A stretch of DNA of 64,000 nucleotides from Fortiea contorta PCC 7126 (GCF_000332295.1 NZ_KB235930.1:3251895-3315894); one strand, 5' to 3'. Shown: positions 1 through 10,235, counted from the first letter of the stretch. The notes: generated by a model from the letters alone, not told the origin. Program-made: numbers and translations.

Positions 1-1824
1 TTCTTGATAGATTTGCTGTTGTACGAGGTCGAGATTACAGGTTTTACCGGATAAAATTAACCAGTCAACTTTTTGCGTAGTATTAAGTAGGCGACTTTCC
101 ATTAAGCCTTTAGCGATACCAATTGCTTCTCTGGTGGCTGAGGTAGCGGCTCGTTCAAATTGTTCGCTATCAAGGGTGACGTTAATTGTACTGCTGTCTC
201 GCATTTGGTATTTAATAGCACTTTGGGTCAGCAGTTCGGATATTTGCTGTTCAGAAAGGGTGAAAGTTGCTGGTGCTTTTTGTCCGAGTTTGAGTTTGGC
301 TGCTTCGGCGTGTTCCCACAAGGTATAAAATGTTTGTAGACGCTGGGGGGCTTGTTGCCAACGGGTAGGTAACACTTTCTCAGCGGTATCTAAAGCATCT
401 TTGTAAGCAGCATCTCCTTCAGGATTTTCTTTATCTAAACATTTGAAAATACTACGTGTTTTGAATTTTCCTTGTTCAAGAAACCGCTCGTTTAATTCAG
501 AATTAATTAAGTCTTCTAGTTTATCGCTGGCTAAGTTACCTGTGGTAACTGCTGTGAGGAGAGCATCGGCGATCGCTACTTTTAAAAGTTTAAAAATTCG
601 CAAGGTAATTAATTCTCCTCCTAGCTGTAAATGTCCGGAGGAACCTAATAGTTTCGGTGTCAGTTTATAGTATCTTCCTCCTAAACCTCTATCTTCATTG
701 TCAGCGAAGAAAGGAGTTTTATCTTCTAGGGTTAATTCAATTAAAGCTAAGTCGGTAGTACCACCCCCAATATCTAAAACTAAAACATTTTGTAACCATT
801 TATTCCCATCTTGATGACAACGGGTTTTGAAAGATTCAATTCCGATATTGAGATTTCCACCAAATTCGCGCCACAGAAAAAATATAGCTACAGAAACAGC
901 CTCATCATAAGCAGTTTGTACGTCGTCAATTCCTAATTGTTGCACTAGTTCTTTGACTTGTTTCCGCACAAGCGGTGGAGCGACGGTAGGATATGTCACT
1001 ACTGCTGTGAGAAAATCACCTTCAGAAAATCTCCGTCTAGCGCGTTGGCGATAATCTTCGGTTAACTCAATTAAATGTCCCCAAGCAGCTTGAATTAATT
1101 CGTTAACATTAATGGTGGTTTCTTTACCTTCTAAAATTATGGGGAAAGACTTATCTTGACCAAAGTATCGTTTAGGTGAATGGTGAAATCTGCTGATAAT
1201 TTCCTTTAAAGAACTGCTGGTTCCTTGAGCGATCGCTTTTTTGCGGTTATCGCTAGCTTCTCTACCCATGCGTAATTGTAAGTTGGGAATTTGAGCGATT
1301 TCTAACTCACTCTTAATTTCTGTGTGACGCCGATCAATATCTAAAACTACAGGAATTAAATTTTGTGATTCCAAGGTGGGGACGCGGAACACTTCATGAT
1401 AGATTTGATAGAGTTTTTTGCTGACGGCGCGACGAAAGCGATCGCTATTACCTAAACACAGTTCAATTTGGCGAATGGTTTCTAAAAACTTTTCTCGATT
1501 ATCGCTTTCAAAAATCTCACTTAACTGATTCGGTTCTATCTGCAAATTTTTGCTGATATCGGCTAGGAACTTTTCCCAATCACTCTCACTTACATCTGGT
1601 AAGGCTTCCTCAACTGGAGAACTGAGCCATTTTCCCAAGCGTTCGCGTAATCTTAATTCCTGTTCCCTGGGGAGAATCTCCGCAATTGGAACTTCAATTG
1701 GATCGAAGAGTGTCACTGTCGAATTAGAAGTACCAAAATCTAAAGCGAACCATCCCGGAAACCTTTTTTGTGGTTTTTCTGTAGTTTGTTTATCAGTATG
1801 ATTTTGCAATTGAAAAGGGTTCAT
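1..1824 (-). CDS. Hsp70-like ATPase, 3' end beyond window
   Basis: The minus strand is open from an ATG at 1824 to the left edge (608 codons), so the C-terminus is missing. An actin-fold ATPase is visible: phosphate-1 motif DFGTSNSTV at about residues 29-37, phosphate-2 motif LDIGGGTTDLAL at about 350, and an adenosine-type motif (LILSGK) close to the window edge. A long region unlike classical DnaK lies between the first two motifs. Proteins of this type are annotated as Hsp70 family in cyanobacteria, and their substrate is unknown. It lies 95 bases downstream of the dynamin-like gene on the same strand, so the two are probably co-transcribed and may work together. Family assignment is firm; function beyond ATP binding is inference. 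Confidence 0.85.
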   Translation of the reverse strand, partial: MNPFQLQNHTDKQTTEKPQKRFPGWFALDFGTSNSTVTLFDPIEVPIAEILPREQELRLRERLGKWLSSPVEEALPDVSESDWEKFLADISKNLQIEPNQLSEIFESDNREKFLETIRQIELCLGNSDRFRRAVSKKLYQIYHEVFRVPTLESQNLIPVVLDIDRRHTEIKSELEIAQIPNLQLRMGREASDNRKKAIAQGTSSSLKEIISRFHHSPKRYFGQDKSFPIILEGKETTINVNELIQAAWGHLIELTEDYRQRARRRFSEGDFLTAVVTYPTVAPPLVRKQVKELVQQLGIDDVQTAYDEAVSVAIFFLWREFGGNLNIGIESFKTRCHQDGNKWLQNVLVLDIGGGTTDLALIELTLEDKTPFFADNEDRGLGGRYYKLTPKLLGSSGHLQLGGELITLRIFKLLKVAIADALLTAVTTGNLASDKLEDLINSELNERFLEQGKFKTRSIFKCLDKENPEGDAAYKDALDTAEKVLPTRWQQAPQRLQTFYTLWEHAEAAKLKLGQKAPATFTLSEQQISELLTQSAIKYQMRDSSTINVTLDSEQFERAATSATREAIGIAKGLMESRLLNTTQKVDWLILSGKTCNLDLVQQQIYQE

Positions 1825-1919
1825 CACAGTATATTCCTAAATAGAGCGGCGCAATAAAGATAACTAATGAGGGTTGTTATTTGTGTTAATTCGAGATGCG
1901 TAATATCATTTATAGCAAC

Positions 1920-4463
1920 TCAAACAATATCAGTAACTTCAGCTAATATTTCCAACCAAGTAGGAATAGCTGCTTCACCTGTTAAATCTCCATCTGCAAT
2001 AAACCTCAACAAGCTTTCTTTTTTAGAAATATTTTGCAAACTGGGAATAATTTGATCTAAAATTCCCTCTAATTCCAAATTAACTTGTTGATTAATTTCG
2101 CTCACATATTGCACAAGATGGAGACTGGCGCTGGCTGTAATTTCATCTCGCAGCCGCAATACGAACATTTGATGATTAGCTGATTTAGATATACCTTGAT
2201 TTCGCTCTGGCGCCCAATCAAAAATTTGACCAATGTTGTGTTTATCGTCTTGGCGCGCTAGGGGAAATATCACTTCTGGGGCGATGGTTTTTTCTTGGCT
2301 ATTAATTTCGGTAATTATGGCATCTTTCCATTGCAGCGGATCGCATCCCAAGAGCAGTTTATAAAATAGATCAGCTTCTTCAACACCAAATTTTGCTTCG
2401 ATATCTTGTTCTTGTTCTGGACTAAGAATACCTTTTAAATAATCGCGTTCTGTAGCTACTTGATGAGATAATTTAGTTAACCAATCTACCACAGCTTGCT
2501 GAATGCGATCGCGGGCAAATTCTTCTAATTCTTTGACGGTTTTAGCAAAGGCTGGATAAAAATCATCGCTTTTGGTAGGGAGGGTATTATTAGCTCTATT
2601 TCCTCGCTCAAATAACTTACCCGCCGCACCTTTGGATTCAGCGATCGCTATCACTCCATTATTGATTTTATTGAATAACAAAGTCCACTGATGCCAATTG
2701 ATAATTCTATAAGTTAACTCTTCTTTAACTACATCACTCACACTCACACCCTTGCGGTCTTTCAGAGGTTCTTGGGTTAAATTTTTGAGAAAATCTCGGT
2801 AGGTTTTATCTAAATTTTCGATAGCTGATCGCAAGTCAATTAAAGCTGTATTTTCTCTCGTTTGTATCCCTTGCTCATGAATTTCTGTGAGCATATTTTT
2901 GAGATTGTTTTGTTCTTGACGCACTGCTTCAGCCGCTCTTTGAGTATCTGTATATAGTTGCTTCAGTCCATGAGTTGCTACATGACTTTCAATCAATTCT
3001 CGCAACTTGGCGATACTTCCATCCTGAGCAAAGTAACTCAGTTGTTTACCTAAATAATTCCTGGGGTCTGTCGCTAACAATTTTTCGCTTAACTGTCCCC
3101 ATTTTTCTTGCAATCGCTGAGACTGGTCTAGATAATTGGGATATTCTAAATTAGCTAAAAACTCTGGTGTTCCTGCTTTAATTGTACTGGAGCGTTTAGC
3201 TAAATCGGCTAATCCTAAGAGGGGCGATAGCAAAAGAATTCTGTCTTTTTGGCTAGTAAATGCACTTGCAGTATCAATAGTAGTTTGCAGAACTTTGAGC
3301 TTGGAGAAGACGCTATTTATATGTAAGCTATTATTAGCAGTATCCGCAATTAATTGATCAAGTTCTCTTTCGCCGCCTTCACTATCTAAAGGTAATTGAT
3401 CGAAACGACCTACACCCACTAAAATTAAATCCTTGAGGTCTTGTCCTGGTCGTTGTTGCTGCATCATGGTAAAGATTTTGTTAGCGCGATCGCTACCCGG
3501 TGATTTACCATTTAGCAGCACTAAAATTGTCTGAACTTCTGCTAATTCTCGCAGTGATAAAAACGTATCTCTCGCTCCTGAATTCGCAGCACCCAATCCT
3601 GGAAAATCCAACAAAATAAATTCAGTCGCACCAGACACATCCCAAATTTCCCGCGATATTTTCACTTCAATATCGACACGACGAATCAAAGGAAAACTAT
3701 TTTGTAATAACTTTGTGGATAATTGTTGGGGTGGACTAGGTAGGCGAATATGGGCTGGTGGTAAATCTTTAAAACTGAGAGTTTGGATAGCCATCGGTTG
3801 TTCAGCTAATTGCAACCCTTCACGAGCAGTGGTAGCATCAATTTGATAATGCCCACCACACATTGCTTCTCCATAAGATTGATTAGCTCGAACAAATAAT
3901 ATTAACTCTCTGAGCAAATAACGCAACTCTAAATTTTTACTACTATTCCATGTTTCCTCACACCAATTGAGAATATCTTTTCCTGATTTGAGTTTAGAAA
4001 GTAGCGCTGGGGGAAGTCCAGCAGCGATTGTCCGGCGGTTGGCTTCTGCTAACATAAAGCCTAAACATTCTTCCACCTCTTCATCATCGAGATAATCTAT
4101 AGTAAAATTACTTAATTGTGTTGTAGCAAAGGTATCTTGGGGAACAATATGAATTGCAGTTACGTTCCCTGTAGTCGGGTTTTCGCTGACTGGTAAAGCG
4201 TCTCCATAGCCGATGAGGCTACCTAAAAGTAAAGTTTTACCACTGCTAAACTCTCCCATGACGCCGATTTTCACTGGTGAGGTAGCAAGTTCTACAGTTT
4301 TTTGTGCAGCTTCCCGTAAATTTACTAAGCATTGATCGAGGCTTGCTGGTATCCAATCTTCTTGTTCTGATAGGGATTGGGGTACTGAGTCGATTTTCTG
4401 GAGGATAAATTCAGCGTATTTTTGTAACCGCTCCAGGTTTTCTATTTCCATAGTTTTCCCCAT
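1920..4463 (-). CDS. Dynamin-like large GTPase
   Basis: An 847-residue protein with a dynamin-type GTPase domain. The P-loop GEFSSGKT is at residues 70-77, a switch-I NPTTGN segment follows, and the G3 motif DFPGLG is at 286-291. The usual G4 N/TKxD is replaced by GRFD (D355). Long helical segments rich in Q, E and K follow, as in stalk regions. No clear transmembrane pair is seen near the C-terminus. Bacterial dynamins remodel membranes, and this one is longer than the about 690-residue Nostoc BDLP. An in-frame extension reaches 4577, but the ATG at 4463 or the one at 4451 (GGGGA just upstream) fits better. It is the first gene of a probable operon with the Hsp70-like gene and is divergent from the histidine kinase at 4802. 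Confidence 0.85.
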   Translation of the reverse strand: MGKTMEIENLERLQKYAEFILQKIDSVPQSLSEQEDWIPASLDQCLVNLREAAQKTVELATSPVKIGVMGEFSSGKTLLLGSLIGYGDALPVSENPTTGNVTAIHIVPQDTFATTQLSNFTIDYLDDEEVEECLGFMLAEANRRTIAAGLPPALLSKLKSGKDILNWCEETWNSSKNLELRYLLRELILFVRANQSYGEAMCGGHYQIDATTAREGLQLAEQPMAIQTLSFKDLPPAHIRLPSPPQQLSTKLLQNSFPLIRRVDIEVKISREIWDVSGATEFILLDFPGLGAANSGARDTFLSLRELAEVQTILVLLNGKSPGSDRANKIFTMMQQQRPGQDLKDLILVGVGRFDQLPLDSEGGERELDQLIADTANNSLHINSVFSKLKVLQTTIDTASAFTSQKDRILLLSPLLGLADLAKRSSTIKAGTPEFLANLEYPNYLDQSQRLQEKWGQLSEKLLATDPRNYLGKQLSYFAQDGSIAKLRELIESHVATHGLKQLYTDTQRAAEAVRQEQNNLKNMLTEIHEQGIQTRENTALIDLRSAIENLDKTYRDFLKNLTQEPLKDRKGVSVSDVVKEELTYRIINWHQWTLLFNKINNGVIAIAESKGAAGKLFERGNRANNTLPTKSDDFYPAFAKTVKELEEFARDRIQQAVVDWLTKLSHQVATERDYLKGILSPEQEQDIEAKFGVEEADLFYKLLLGCDPLQWKDAIITEINSQEKTIAPEVIFPLARQDDKHNIGQIFDWAPERNQGISKSANHQMFVLRLRDEITASASLHLVQYVSEINQQVNLELEGILDQIIPSLQNISKKESLLRFIADGDLTGEAAIPTWLEILAEVTDIV

Positions 4464-4801
4464 GAGTTCAATTTCTGTGAGCTTTATAGCACAAAAAATG
4501 CGATCGCTTGTGCCGGGACGCCACAACATGAAAACTCCACCCACTTTTGGGATGGGTTTTCCACCGCTTTCAATCAATACAGAAAATATTCCTGATATCT
4601 CAAAGGTATATATGAATTAAGCGTTCAGTAGATTTACCACTGCTTAATTAAAAATTTAACAGAGAATAAAAAACAATTTGATTGCTGCTCATTAACTAAT
4701 ATATCTGTGCAAAAAGGTAGGGAAGGTTTTTGTATACGTAGTGGATATCTTTTTAGCAAAGTGATAAATCAAACTGAATACTTAAATATAATATATGCAA
4801 G

Positions 4802-6076
4802 ATGATGAAAAGCAATTATTGTCACAGCAAACCAGGACACACCATAAATTTAGAACCAACAGCTATTTCCCAAGTATTTAATGATGTTTATTTTCGCATA
4901 GACACTCACGGAAAAATCTTAGATTATCAACCAGGAGGTAAACAAAAAAAAGAAGTTTTATCAGCATTCTTCTTAGGAAAACAATTTCCAGGTTTTTTAC
5001 CGTTGAATGTCAGAAAACGCTTCGCAGAAATAGTCGCTCAAGTTTTACAAACTCAATCATTAATCAGTTTTGAATATTCTTTAAAATTACCCGTAGGTAA
5101 AGCTAAATACGAAGTTAGAATCTTACCATTGCCCAGATGGCAAGTTATGGTTTATGTTTGTAAACTTGATAAAACTAACCAAAATATTGTTCTTGAACCA
5201 GCTATCACTCAAGAAAAAACACAACAACTAGAAAAAGCCTTAAACGAACTCCAGCAGCACCAATCACAACTAATTCAAACAGAAAAAATGTCAAGTTTGG
5301 GACAATTAGTTGCAGGGATTGCTCATGAAATCAATAATCCGATTAATTTTATCTACGCTAACATTAGTCATGCTAAACAATATGTCCAAGAATTATTAGG
5401 ATTACTAGAAGTTTATGAACAATACTACCCACCATTACCAGCCAGTCAAGCGCCAACGGCTAAAGTAGATTTAGCTTTTGCGCGTCAAGATTTACCAAAA
5501 ATTTTAGACTCCATGAATAATGGCGCTGAACGCATTCGCCAAACTGTTCTATCTCTACGCAACTTTTCTCGCGTGGATGAAGAAGGGATGAAACGGGTAA
5601 ATATTCATGAAGGTATCGAAAGTAGTTTACAGCTTTTGCAACATCGCCTCAATTCCCAGTCTGGACATCCGCAAATTCAAGTAATTAAAGAATACGGTAA
5701 TCTCCCCAAGGTAGTTTGTGACGCCGGGAAGATGAATCAGGTGTTTATGAATTTGTTAAATAATGCTATCGATGCTTTGGTAGGATTGAGTAGTGATGGT
5801 ATAATCACTAATAATCCTCAAATTTTTATCCGTACTATTTTGCAAGACAATCGCGTAACGATTCGCATAGCTGATAATGGGCCAGGGATAAATCAAGAAA
5901 TACGCGATCGCCTTTTTGACCCCTTCTTCACCACTAAGCCTGTAGGTAGAGGTACTGGCTTGGGTCTATCAATTGGCTATCAGATTATTGTCGAGAAACA
6001 CCACGGTCAGCTAGAGTGTATTTCCACACCAGGACAAGGTGCAGAATTCGTCATTACCATCCCCTTATGTTTATAA
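4802..6076 (+). CDS. Soluble sensor histidine kinase (PAS-like, HisKA, HATPase)
   Basis: A 424-residue protein with no transmembrane segment, so it is probably cytoplasmic. An N-terminal PAS-like region (about 20-125) is followed by a short coiled coil (LEKALNELQQHQSQL). The HisKA H-box AHEINNPINF carries the likely phosphorylated His175. The ATPase domain has an N-box (NLLNNAIDAL), G1 (DNGPGI), F-box (FDPFFTTKP) and G2 (GTGLGLSI), so the catalytic set is complete. No receiver domain or response-regulator gene is adjacent, so its partner is elsewhere. It is transcribed away from the dynamin operon. Two consecutive ATG codons (4802 and 4805) are possible starts. The signal it senses cannot be deduced. 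Confidence 0.92.
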   Translation: MMKSNYCHSKPGHTINLEPTAISQVFNDVYFRIDTHGKILDYQPGGKQKKEVLSAFFLGKQFPGFLPLNVRKRFAEIVAQVLQTQSLISFEYSLKLPVGKAKYEVRILPLPRWQVMVYVCKLDKTNQNIVLEPAITQEKTQQLEKALNELQQHQSQLIQTEKMSSLGQLVAGIAHEINNPINFIYANISHAKQYVQELLGLLEVYEQYYPPLPASQAPTAKVDLAFARQDLPKILDSMNNGAERIRQTVLSLRNFSRVDEEGMKRVNIHEGIESSLQLLQHRLNSQSGHPQIQVIKEYGNLPKVVCDAGKMNQVFMNLLNNAIDALVGLSSDGIITNNPQIFIRTILQDNRVTIRIADNGPGINQEIRDRLFDPFFTTKPVGRGTGLGLSIGYQIIVEKHHGQLECISTPGQGAEFVITIPLCL

Positions 6077-6394
6077 CTCTCAACCAGAATGGGGCGAAAG
6101 TTAGAGCCGAATTCCCAATACCAAAGATAGCCGCAAATAGTATGAGGGGGGAAAACCCTCTCACAGCAAACCTAGTTGCTGTGGGAATATTAGTGAGTAA
6201 GAAATTAATAAATTTACGCAAACCACAATAACTCTTTCACACTAGGCATTCTGGCGATTTGCAGCTGGGATTCCTTGTGCGTCTTCATGCTTACTTAATA
6301 TTTACTTTAAAAAAGCTTAACCAATTATTATTGAAATTTTAACCTAAAAGCTGTTAACTGAATACTAATTCACTTTTTGCTGCAACATTTGAAT

Positions 6395-6429
6395 CCCCTA
6401 ACCACCTGAAATTTACAGGTAGTTAGGGG
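6395..6429. terminator. Strong hairpin between convergent genes
   Basis: A 14-base arm beginning CCCCTAAC pairs with a 14-base arm ending GTTAGGGG, with one mismatch and the 7-base loop AAATTTA. It lies between the 3' ends of the histidine kinase and the DUF2267 gene and could serve both directions. The rest of 6077-6526 shows no convincing gene. Confidence 0.7.
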
Positions 6430-6526
6430 CTACCTAGTTTATACTGATGTTGCCACAAGATGCTCAACAGCGATCGCTCTAATCAAACAGTGGACTACGG
6501 AAACGGGAGATTATTTTACTTAATTG

Positions 6527-6979
6527 TTAATGCGTACGTGCCGTCTCCGGCCAAAGTTCCTGCAAAGCAGGTGGCATCATGTTAATAACCTCTTCAATCT
6601 CACCTCTGGAAACCCGTTGAGCCAAGATTTTAAAAACAGCCCGCACGAGATATTCCGCATCAACATCAGGGTTAATATTCCGGAAATAATCACGGATATG
6701 GTTCAAAAATTCTTCTTTATGGCGCTCCTTAGTAGGGGTTGCACCAGGTCGCCAATCTTCATAATAGAACCCCCCTAGGAGTATAGGCAATTGTGCACCC
6801 AAATGGGCAGCTTCTGGTACAGTTAAGCGATCGCGCAATGCGTGTAACGTCGCCCGCAAACCCTGAAAAACTTGATGCTTATTATCCCATCCCAGCTCAC
6901 GCGCTAAATCGTTCACCCAAGGAATTGTCTTTTGGACAGTAGCATCAAAAATATCTAGTCCCGTCGTTGTCATCATCAA
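6527..6979 (-). CDS. DUF2267 domain protein
   Basis: A 150-residue acidic, helical protein. The DUF2267 pattern is clear: a start like FDATVQKTIPWVNDLA, the segment LRATLHALRDRLTVPEAAHLGAQLP, and GFYYEDWRPG, with a second helical half at about 85-140 (EFLNHIRDYF, AVFKILAQRVSRGEIEEV). The family is common in cyanobacteria and other bacteria, often near stress genes, and has no established activity. There is no signal peptide or membrane segment. Three consecutive Met codons open the frame, so the exact start is uncertain. It stands alone, convergent with the histidine kinase. Confidence 0.85.
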   Translation of the reverse strand: MMMTTTGLDIFDATVQKTIPWVNDLARELGWDNKHQVFQGLRATLHALRDRLTVPEAAHLGAQLPILLGGFYYEDWRPGATPTKERHKEEFLNHIRDYFRNINPDVDAEYLVRAVFKILAQRVSRGEIEEVINMMPPALQELWPETARTH

Positions 6980-7382
6980 ACCTCTAAATAGACCACAAGG
7001 CTGAGAGAATTCTGATTTTCTTACAGGACTTACGCACAGAGCACATAGATTTTCCAGAGTCAGAATTTTTTAGACACTTGACTCTGAACAACTTCCGAGA
7101 AAATTATGACACTTGTTACCTAAGTCCTATAGAAATTACGAATTACAAATTGATACAGCCCCTCGTCCCATCCTACACAGCTAAAAACTACTCTCCTTCC
7201 CACCAAAGGAGTAAGCCCTAATGAATAAATAGAGTGTTTCCTGTTCCTTGTTCCCGACTTCTGCAAGAAGTCTATTAGCGAAAACCGCGTTTTTCCCATT
7301 ATTTGCCACTTGACGGCAACCTCTAAACCAAGGCAAACTGAGGGCAAAAGTTCCCGTGCATCGTTAAGAGGAGGTCTGGAAA
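6980..7382. other. Intergenic region with a small palindrome
   Basis: Four hundred bases between the divergent DUF2267 gene and the aldehyde dehydrogenase gene. It holds a palindrome at 7256-7272 (GACTTCT, loop GCA, AGAAGTC), which resembles the ends of the palindromic elements at 10578 and 22778. An 89-codon minus-strand frame at 7120-7389 runs through this repeat and looks spurious. GAGGAGG at 7370-7376 is a good ribosome site for the dehydrogenase. Confidence 0.5.
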
Positions 7383-8888
7383 ATGACAACTCCGCTCACC
7401 TGTCGTAATTATATAGATGGTCAATGGCTAAGTGCTGTTGGGGGAAGCACCCTAGAAAGCTCTAACCCCGCTTGCTTCACGGAAATTGTAGCTACCTTTC
7501 CCCGCTCTACAGCCGACGACGTTAATTTAGCAGTAGCTGCGGCTCGCCAAGCCTACCGTAGTTGGCGAAAAGTTCCCGCCCCAGCCAGAGCCGAATATGT
7601 GTTCCGCGTGGGAGAACTTTTATTGCAGCACAAAGAGGAACTTGCTCAATTAATGAGCCGAGAAATGGGTAAACCCCTAACTGAAACTAGGGGCGATGTG
7701 CAAGAAGGTATTGACTGCGCCTTTTATAGCGCAGGGGAGGGGCGGAGATTATTTGGACAGACTACACCCTCAGAAATGCCTAACAAATTTGCGATGACCG
7801 TGCGGACACCTGTAGGTGTTTGTGCCTTAATCACACCTTGGAATTTTCCCATAGCCATACCTTGTTGGAAAGCCATGCCGGCTTTAGTGTGCGGTAACAC
7901 AGTCATCCTCAAACCCGCCGAAGATACCCCCGCTTGTGCAACTAAATTAATCGAAATTTTTGCCGCTGCAGGTTTACCCCCAGGCGTGATTAACTTGGTG
8001 CATGGTGTGGGTGAAGAAGCAGGTAAAGCTCTAGTCGAACATCCCGACGTAGATTTAGTCTCCTTTACCGGCTCCTCAGAAACTGGAGCTTTTGTCGGCG
8101 CCACTTGCGGACGCACTCACAAGCGCGTTTGTTTAGAAATGGGTGGCAAAAATGCCCAAGTCGTGATGGAAGATGCCGACTTAGAACTAGCATTAGATGG
8201 GGCTATTTGGGGAGCCTTCGGTACAACCGGTCAAAGGTGTACAGCTACCAGTCGCTTGATTTTACATCACGACATCAAGGAAAAATTTACCGCCATGCTT
8301 TACGAGCGTACCAGCAAGTTACGCCTCGGCGCCGGCACAGACCCAAATACAGATATTGGGCCGTTAGTCAATGCTAACCAGCTACAACGGGTGAATAATT
8401 ATTTAGATATTGCCCGTGAAGAAGGAGCAAAGGTGTTAATTGGTGGCAAAATTGCCAATGAGGGCGCACTCAAAAACGGTTACTTTTTTCAACCAACTAT
8501 TTTAGATAACGTTACTCCTGACATGCGCGTGGCGCAAGAAGAGATATTTGGGCCTGTAGTCGCGCTAATTGAGGTTAACTCTTTTGAAGATGCGATCGCA
8601 GTTTTGAACAACACTAACTACGGTCTTTCTTCCTCAGTTTACACCCGCGACATCAACCGCGCATTTGCTGCCATACGCGACATTGAAGCTGGAATCACCT
8701 ACATCAACGGCCCCACCATCGGCGCCGAAGTCCATTTACCCTTCGGAGGTGTGAAAAACACCGGTAACGGACACCGCGAAGCCGGAACCACAGCCTTAGA
8801 TGTGTTCACTGAATGGAAGAGTGTCTACGTAGACTTTTCTGGTCATCTACAACGCGCCCAAATAGATAACCGCACGGAACAGCAGTGA
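7383..8888 (+). CDS. Aldehyde dehydrogenase, 2-aminoadipate semialdehyde type
   Basis: A 501-residue NAD(P)-dependent aldehyde dehydrogenase. It has the PWNFP motif, the cofactor segment GNTVILKPAEDTP, the general-base motif EMGGKNAQVV and the nucleophile Cys286 in GQRCTATSR. The C-terminal stretch (TIGAEVHLPFGGVKNTGNGHRE) resembles the ALDH group acting on 2-aminoadipate semialdehyde or piperideine-6-carboxylate rather than succinate semialdehyde; this is recognition from memory. A GAGGAGG ribosome site lies just upstream of the ATG. Together with the aminotransferase at 10856 and the DUF1338 enzyme at 12209 it could oxidise a lysine-derived semialdehyde. Family is certain, substrate is inferred. 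Confidence 0.9.
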   Translation: MTTPLTCRNYIDGQWLSAVGGSTLESSNPACFTEIVATFPRSTADDVNLAVAAARQAYRSWRKVPAPARAEYVFRVGELLLQHKEELAQLMSREMGKPLTETRGDVQEGIDCAFYSAGEGRRLFGQTTPSEMPNKFAMTVRTPVGVCALITPWNFPIAIPCWKAMPALVCGNTVILKPAEDTPACATKLIEIFAAAGLPPGVINLVHGVGEEAGKALVEHPDVDLVSFTGSSETGAFVGATCGRTHKRVCLEMGGKNAQVVMEDADLELALDGAIWGAFGTTGQRCTATSRLILHHDIKEKFTAMLYERTSKLRLGAGTDPNTDIGPLVNANQLQRVNNYLDIAREEGAKVLIGGKIANEGALKNGYFFQPTILDNVTPDMRVAQEEIFGPVVALIEVNSFEDAIAVLNNTNYGLSSSVYTRDINRAFAAIRDIEAGITYINGPTIGAEVHLPFGGVKNTGNGHREAGTTALDVFTEWKSVYVDFSGHLQRAQIDNRTEQQ

Positions 8889-8957
8889 ACGATATTTGTG
8901 GGGCTTCGGCTCCACAAACTTTGAATTTTTAATGTTTAATTTTTCTCACCAACTTAC

Positions 8958-10235
8958 TTATTTCTTCACCAAAACATAAGCGTTAGCATACTCTGGTAAT
9001 TGTTGAATATACTGTCCAAAATCTCGCTTATCCTGAAAAATTCCCGCCAAAAAATCCAGTTGATGCAGATTAGGTAAAAAAGCTCCACCAGTATCAGCAA
9101 TAATTCCCATTCTTAATTGTTTTCTTCCACCTTGATTATGCTCAAGCACAATCAATTTTCCTAAACCAATATTCAAAACATCCCCAGCAAAAGTTACTCC
9201 CGGTTTAATCGAAATTTTGGCATCTATCTTATATCCATAACCCTTAATGGCATCAACTTGTTTAAAATACCAATAACGCTTTTGTGCTGTAGCCTTTAGT
9301 CCTCGGATATAAGACATGCCATTATTTCTATCCACATTAAAAAATGCCTGAGTCCCATCAGTGAAATTAATCAAGATGGTTCCTTCCATTAGCGCTTCTT
9401 CCAAACCTTGACGAGTTAGATAAGCTAGAGGTTCAACTTTACCAAATTCTTTACCATTAGGTTCATAAATACCTGACAGCACATCTTGCTTGGTATATTT
9501 AGTGTAGAACTTATCGTTAGCTAAATTATCTTTCAAGCTGTAAATTGGTATATTATAAGCAGAGGTTTTCTGACGAGAGCCTGGATGAGTAAAGACAGCA
9601 TATTTAGTAAGTCGCAATCTCTTTTGATTGGGAGTTTCGGGATTATACGCAGACCATTTAATCACTCGAAAATTGTTGTTAATAAAATTCGGGTCTTGTA
9701 AGCGAGTAGCGCGGTTTTTAGCAATATCTTCCTGCAAAACGCTAATCATAAAATCCAAGGTTTTCAACACATCTGCAACCGTTACTCCTTGACTAGCCAA
9801 AATCCCAGCGCTCATGATATCTGGGTCTTCCTGAGCATAATCTTGGAAATACTTTCTCGTATTCACCAGCACAGTTAATAAATCCTTGTGATTAAAATTA
9901 ACTTTCGCCGACGGAAGCTTTCCTTGAGAAAAAACTTGACTACCACTGACACTAAATTTATATTTTTTCCACTCATCAATAACTCGATAAGGTGTAGACC
10001 CAGGAGGAACTTGTTGACTGAAAATATTAGGCGCTTTCGCAGTGGAAACAGGAGAATTGAGCAAATTTCCAGCAAGAGAAGTTTGAGTTGTAGGTAAGAT
10101 AGCGGCTGCTTGTTGATTGAAAGTTAATTGCTGTTGTTGATTTTTTGACTGAGTATATAGATGTCCCACACCTAAACTCACAAATGATAAGGTAGCAATA
10201 CCTGCTATGAAGCGAAACTTTGGGGAAAATTGCAT
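8958..10235 (-). CDS. Exported 3D-domain (MltA-like) protein
   Basis: About 425 residues from the Met at 10235. The open frame extends to 10322, but the downstream start gives a clean N-terminal hydrophobic signal or anchor (FIAGIATLSFVSLGVGHLY). A Gln/Pro-rich linker follows. The C-terminal part contains the double-psi barrel 3D signature (IADTGGAF and LDFLAG), which binds polysaccharide in MltA-type lytic transglycosylases. The region before it (FTDGTQAFFNVDRNNGMSY, KQVDAIKGYGYKI) matches cyanobacterial MltA-related proteins. It probably acts on peptidoglycan in the periplasm. It sits on the opposite strand between the aldehyde dehydrogenase and the aminotransferase and seems unrelated to them. 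Catalytic competence is not shown. Confidence 0.7.
   Translation of the reverse strand: MQFSPKFRFIAGIATLSFVSLGVGHLYTQSKNQQQQLTFNQQAAAILPTTQTSLAGNLLNSPVSTAKAPNIFSQQVPPGSTPYRVIDEWKKYKFSVSGSQVFSQGKLPSAKVNFNHKDLLTVLVNTRKYFQDYAQEDPDIMSAGILASQGVTVADVLKTLDFMISVLQEDIAKNRATRLQDPNFINNNFRVIKWSAYNPETPNQKRLRLTKYAVFTHPGSRQKTSAYNIPIYSLKDNLANDKFYTKYTKQDVLSGIYEPNGKEFGKVEPLAYLTRQGLEEALMEGTILINFTDGTQAFFNVDRNNGMSYIRGLKATAQKRYWYFKQVDAIKGYGYKIDAKISIKPGVTFAGDVLNIGLGKLIVLEHNQGGRKQLRMGIIADTGGAFLPNLHQLDFLAGIFQDKRDFGQYIQQLPEYANAYVLVKK

Noticed and set aside
7120-7389. 89-codon minus frame
   Set aside because: It crosses a palindromic repeat, overlaps the ribosome site and start of the aldehyde dehydrogenase, and its product resembles no family I know.
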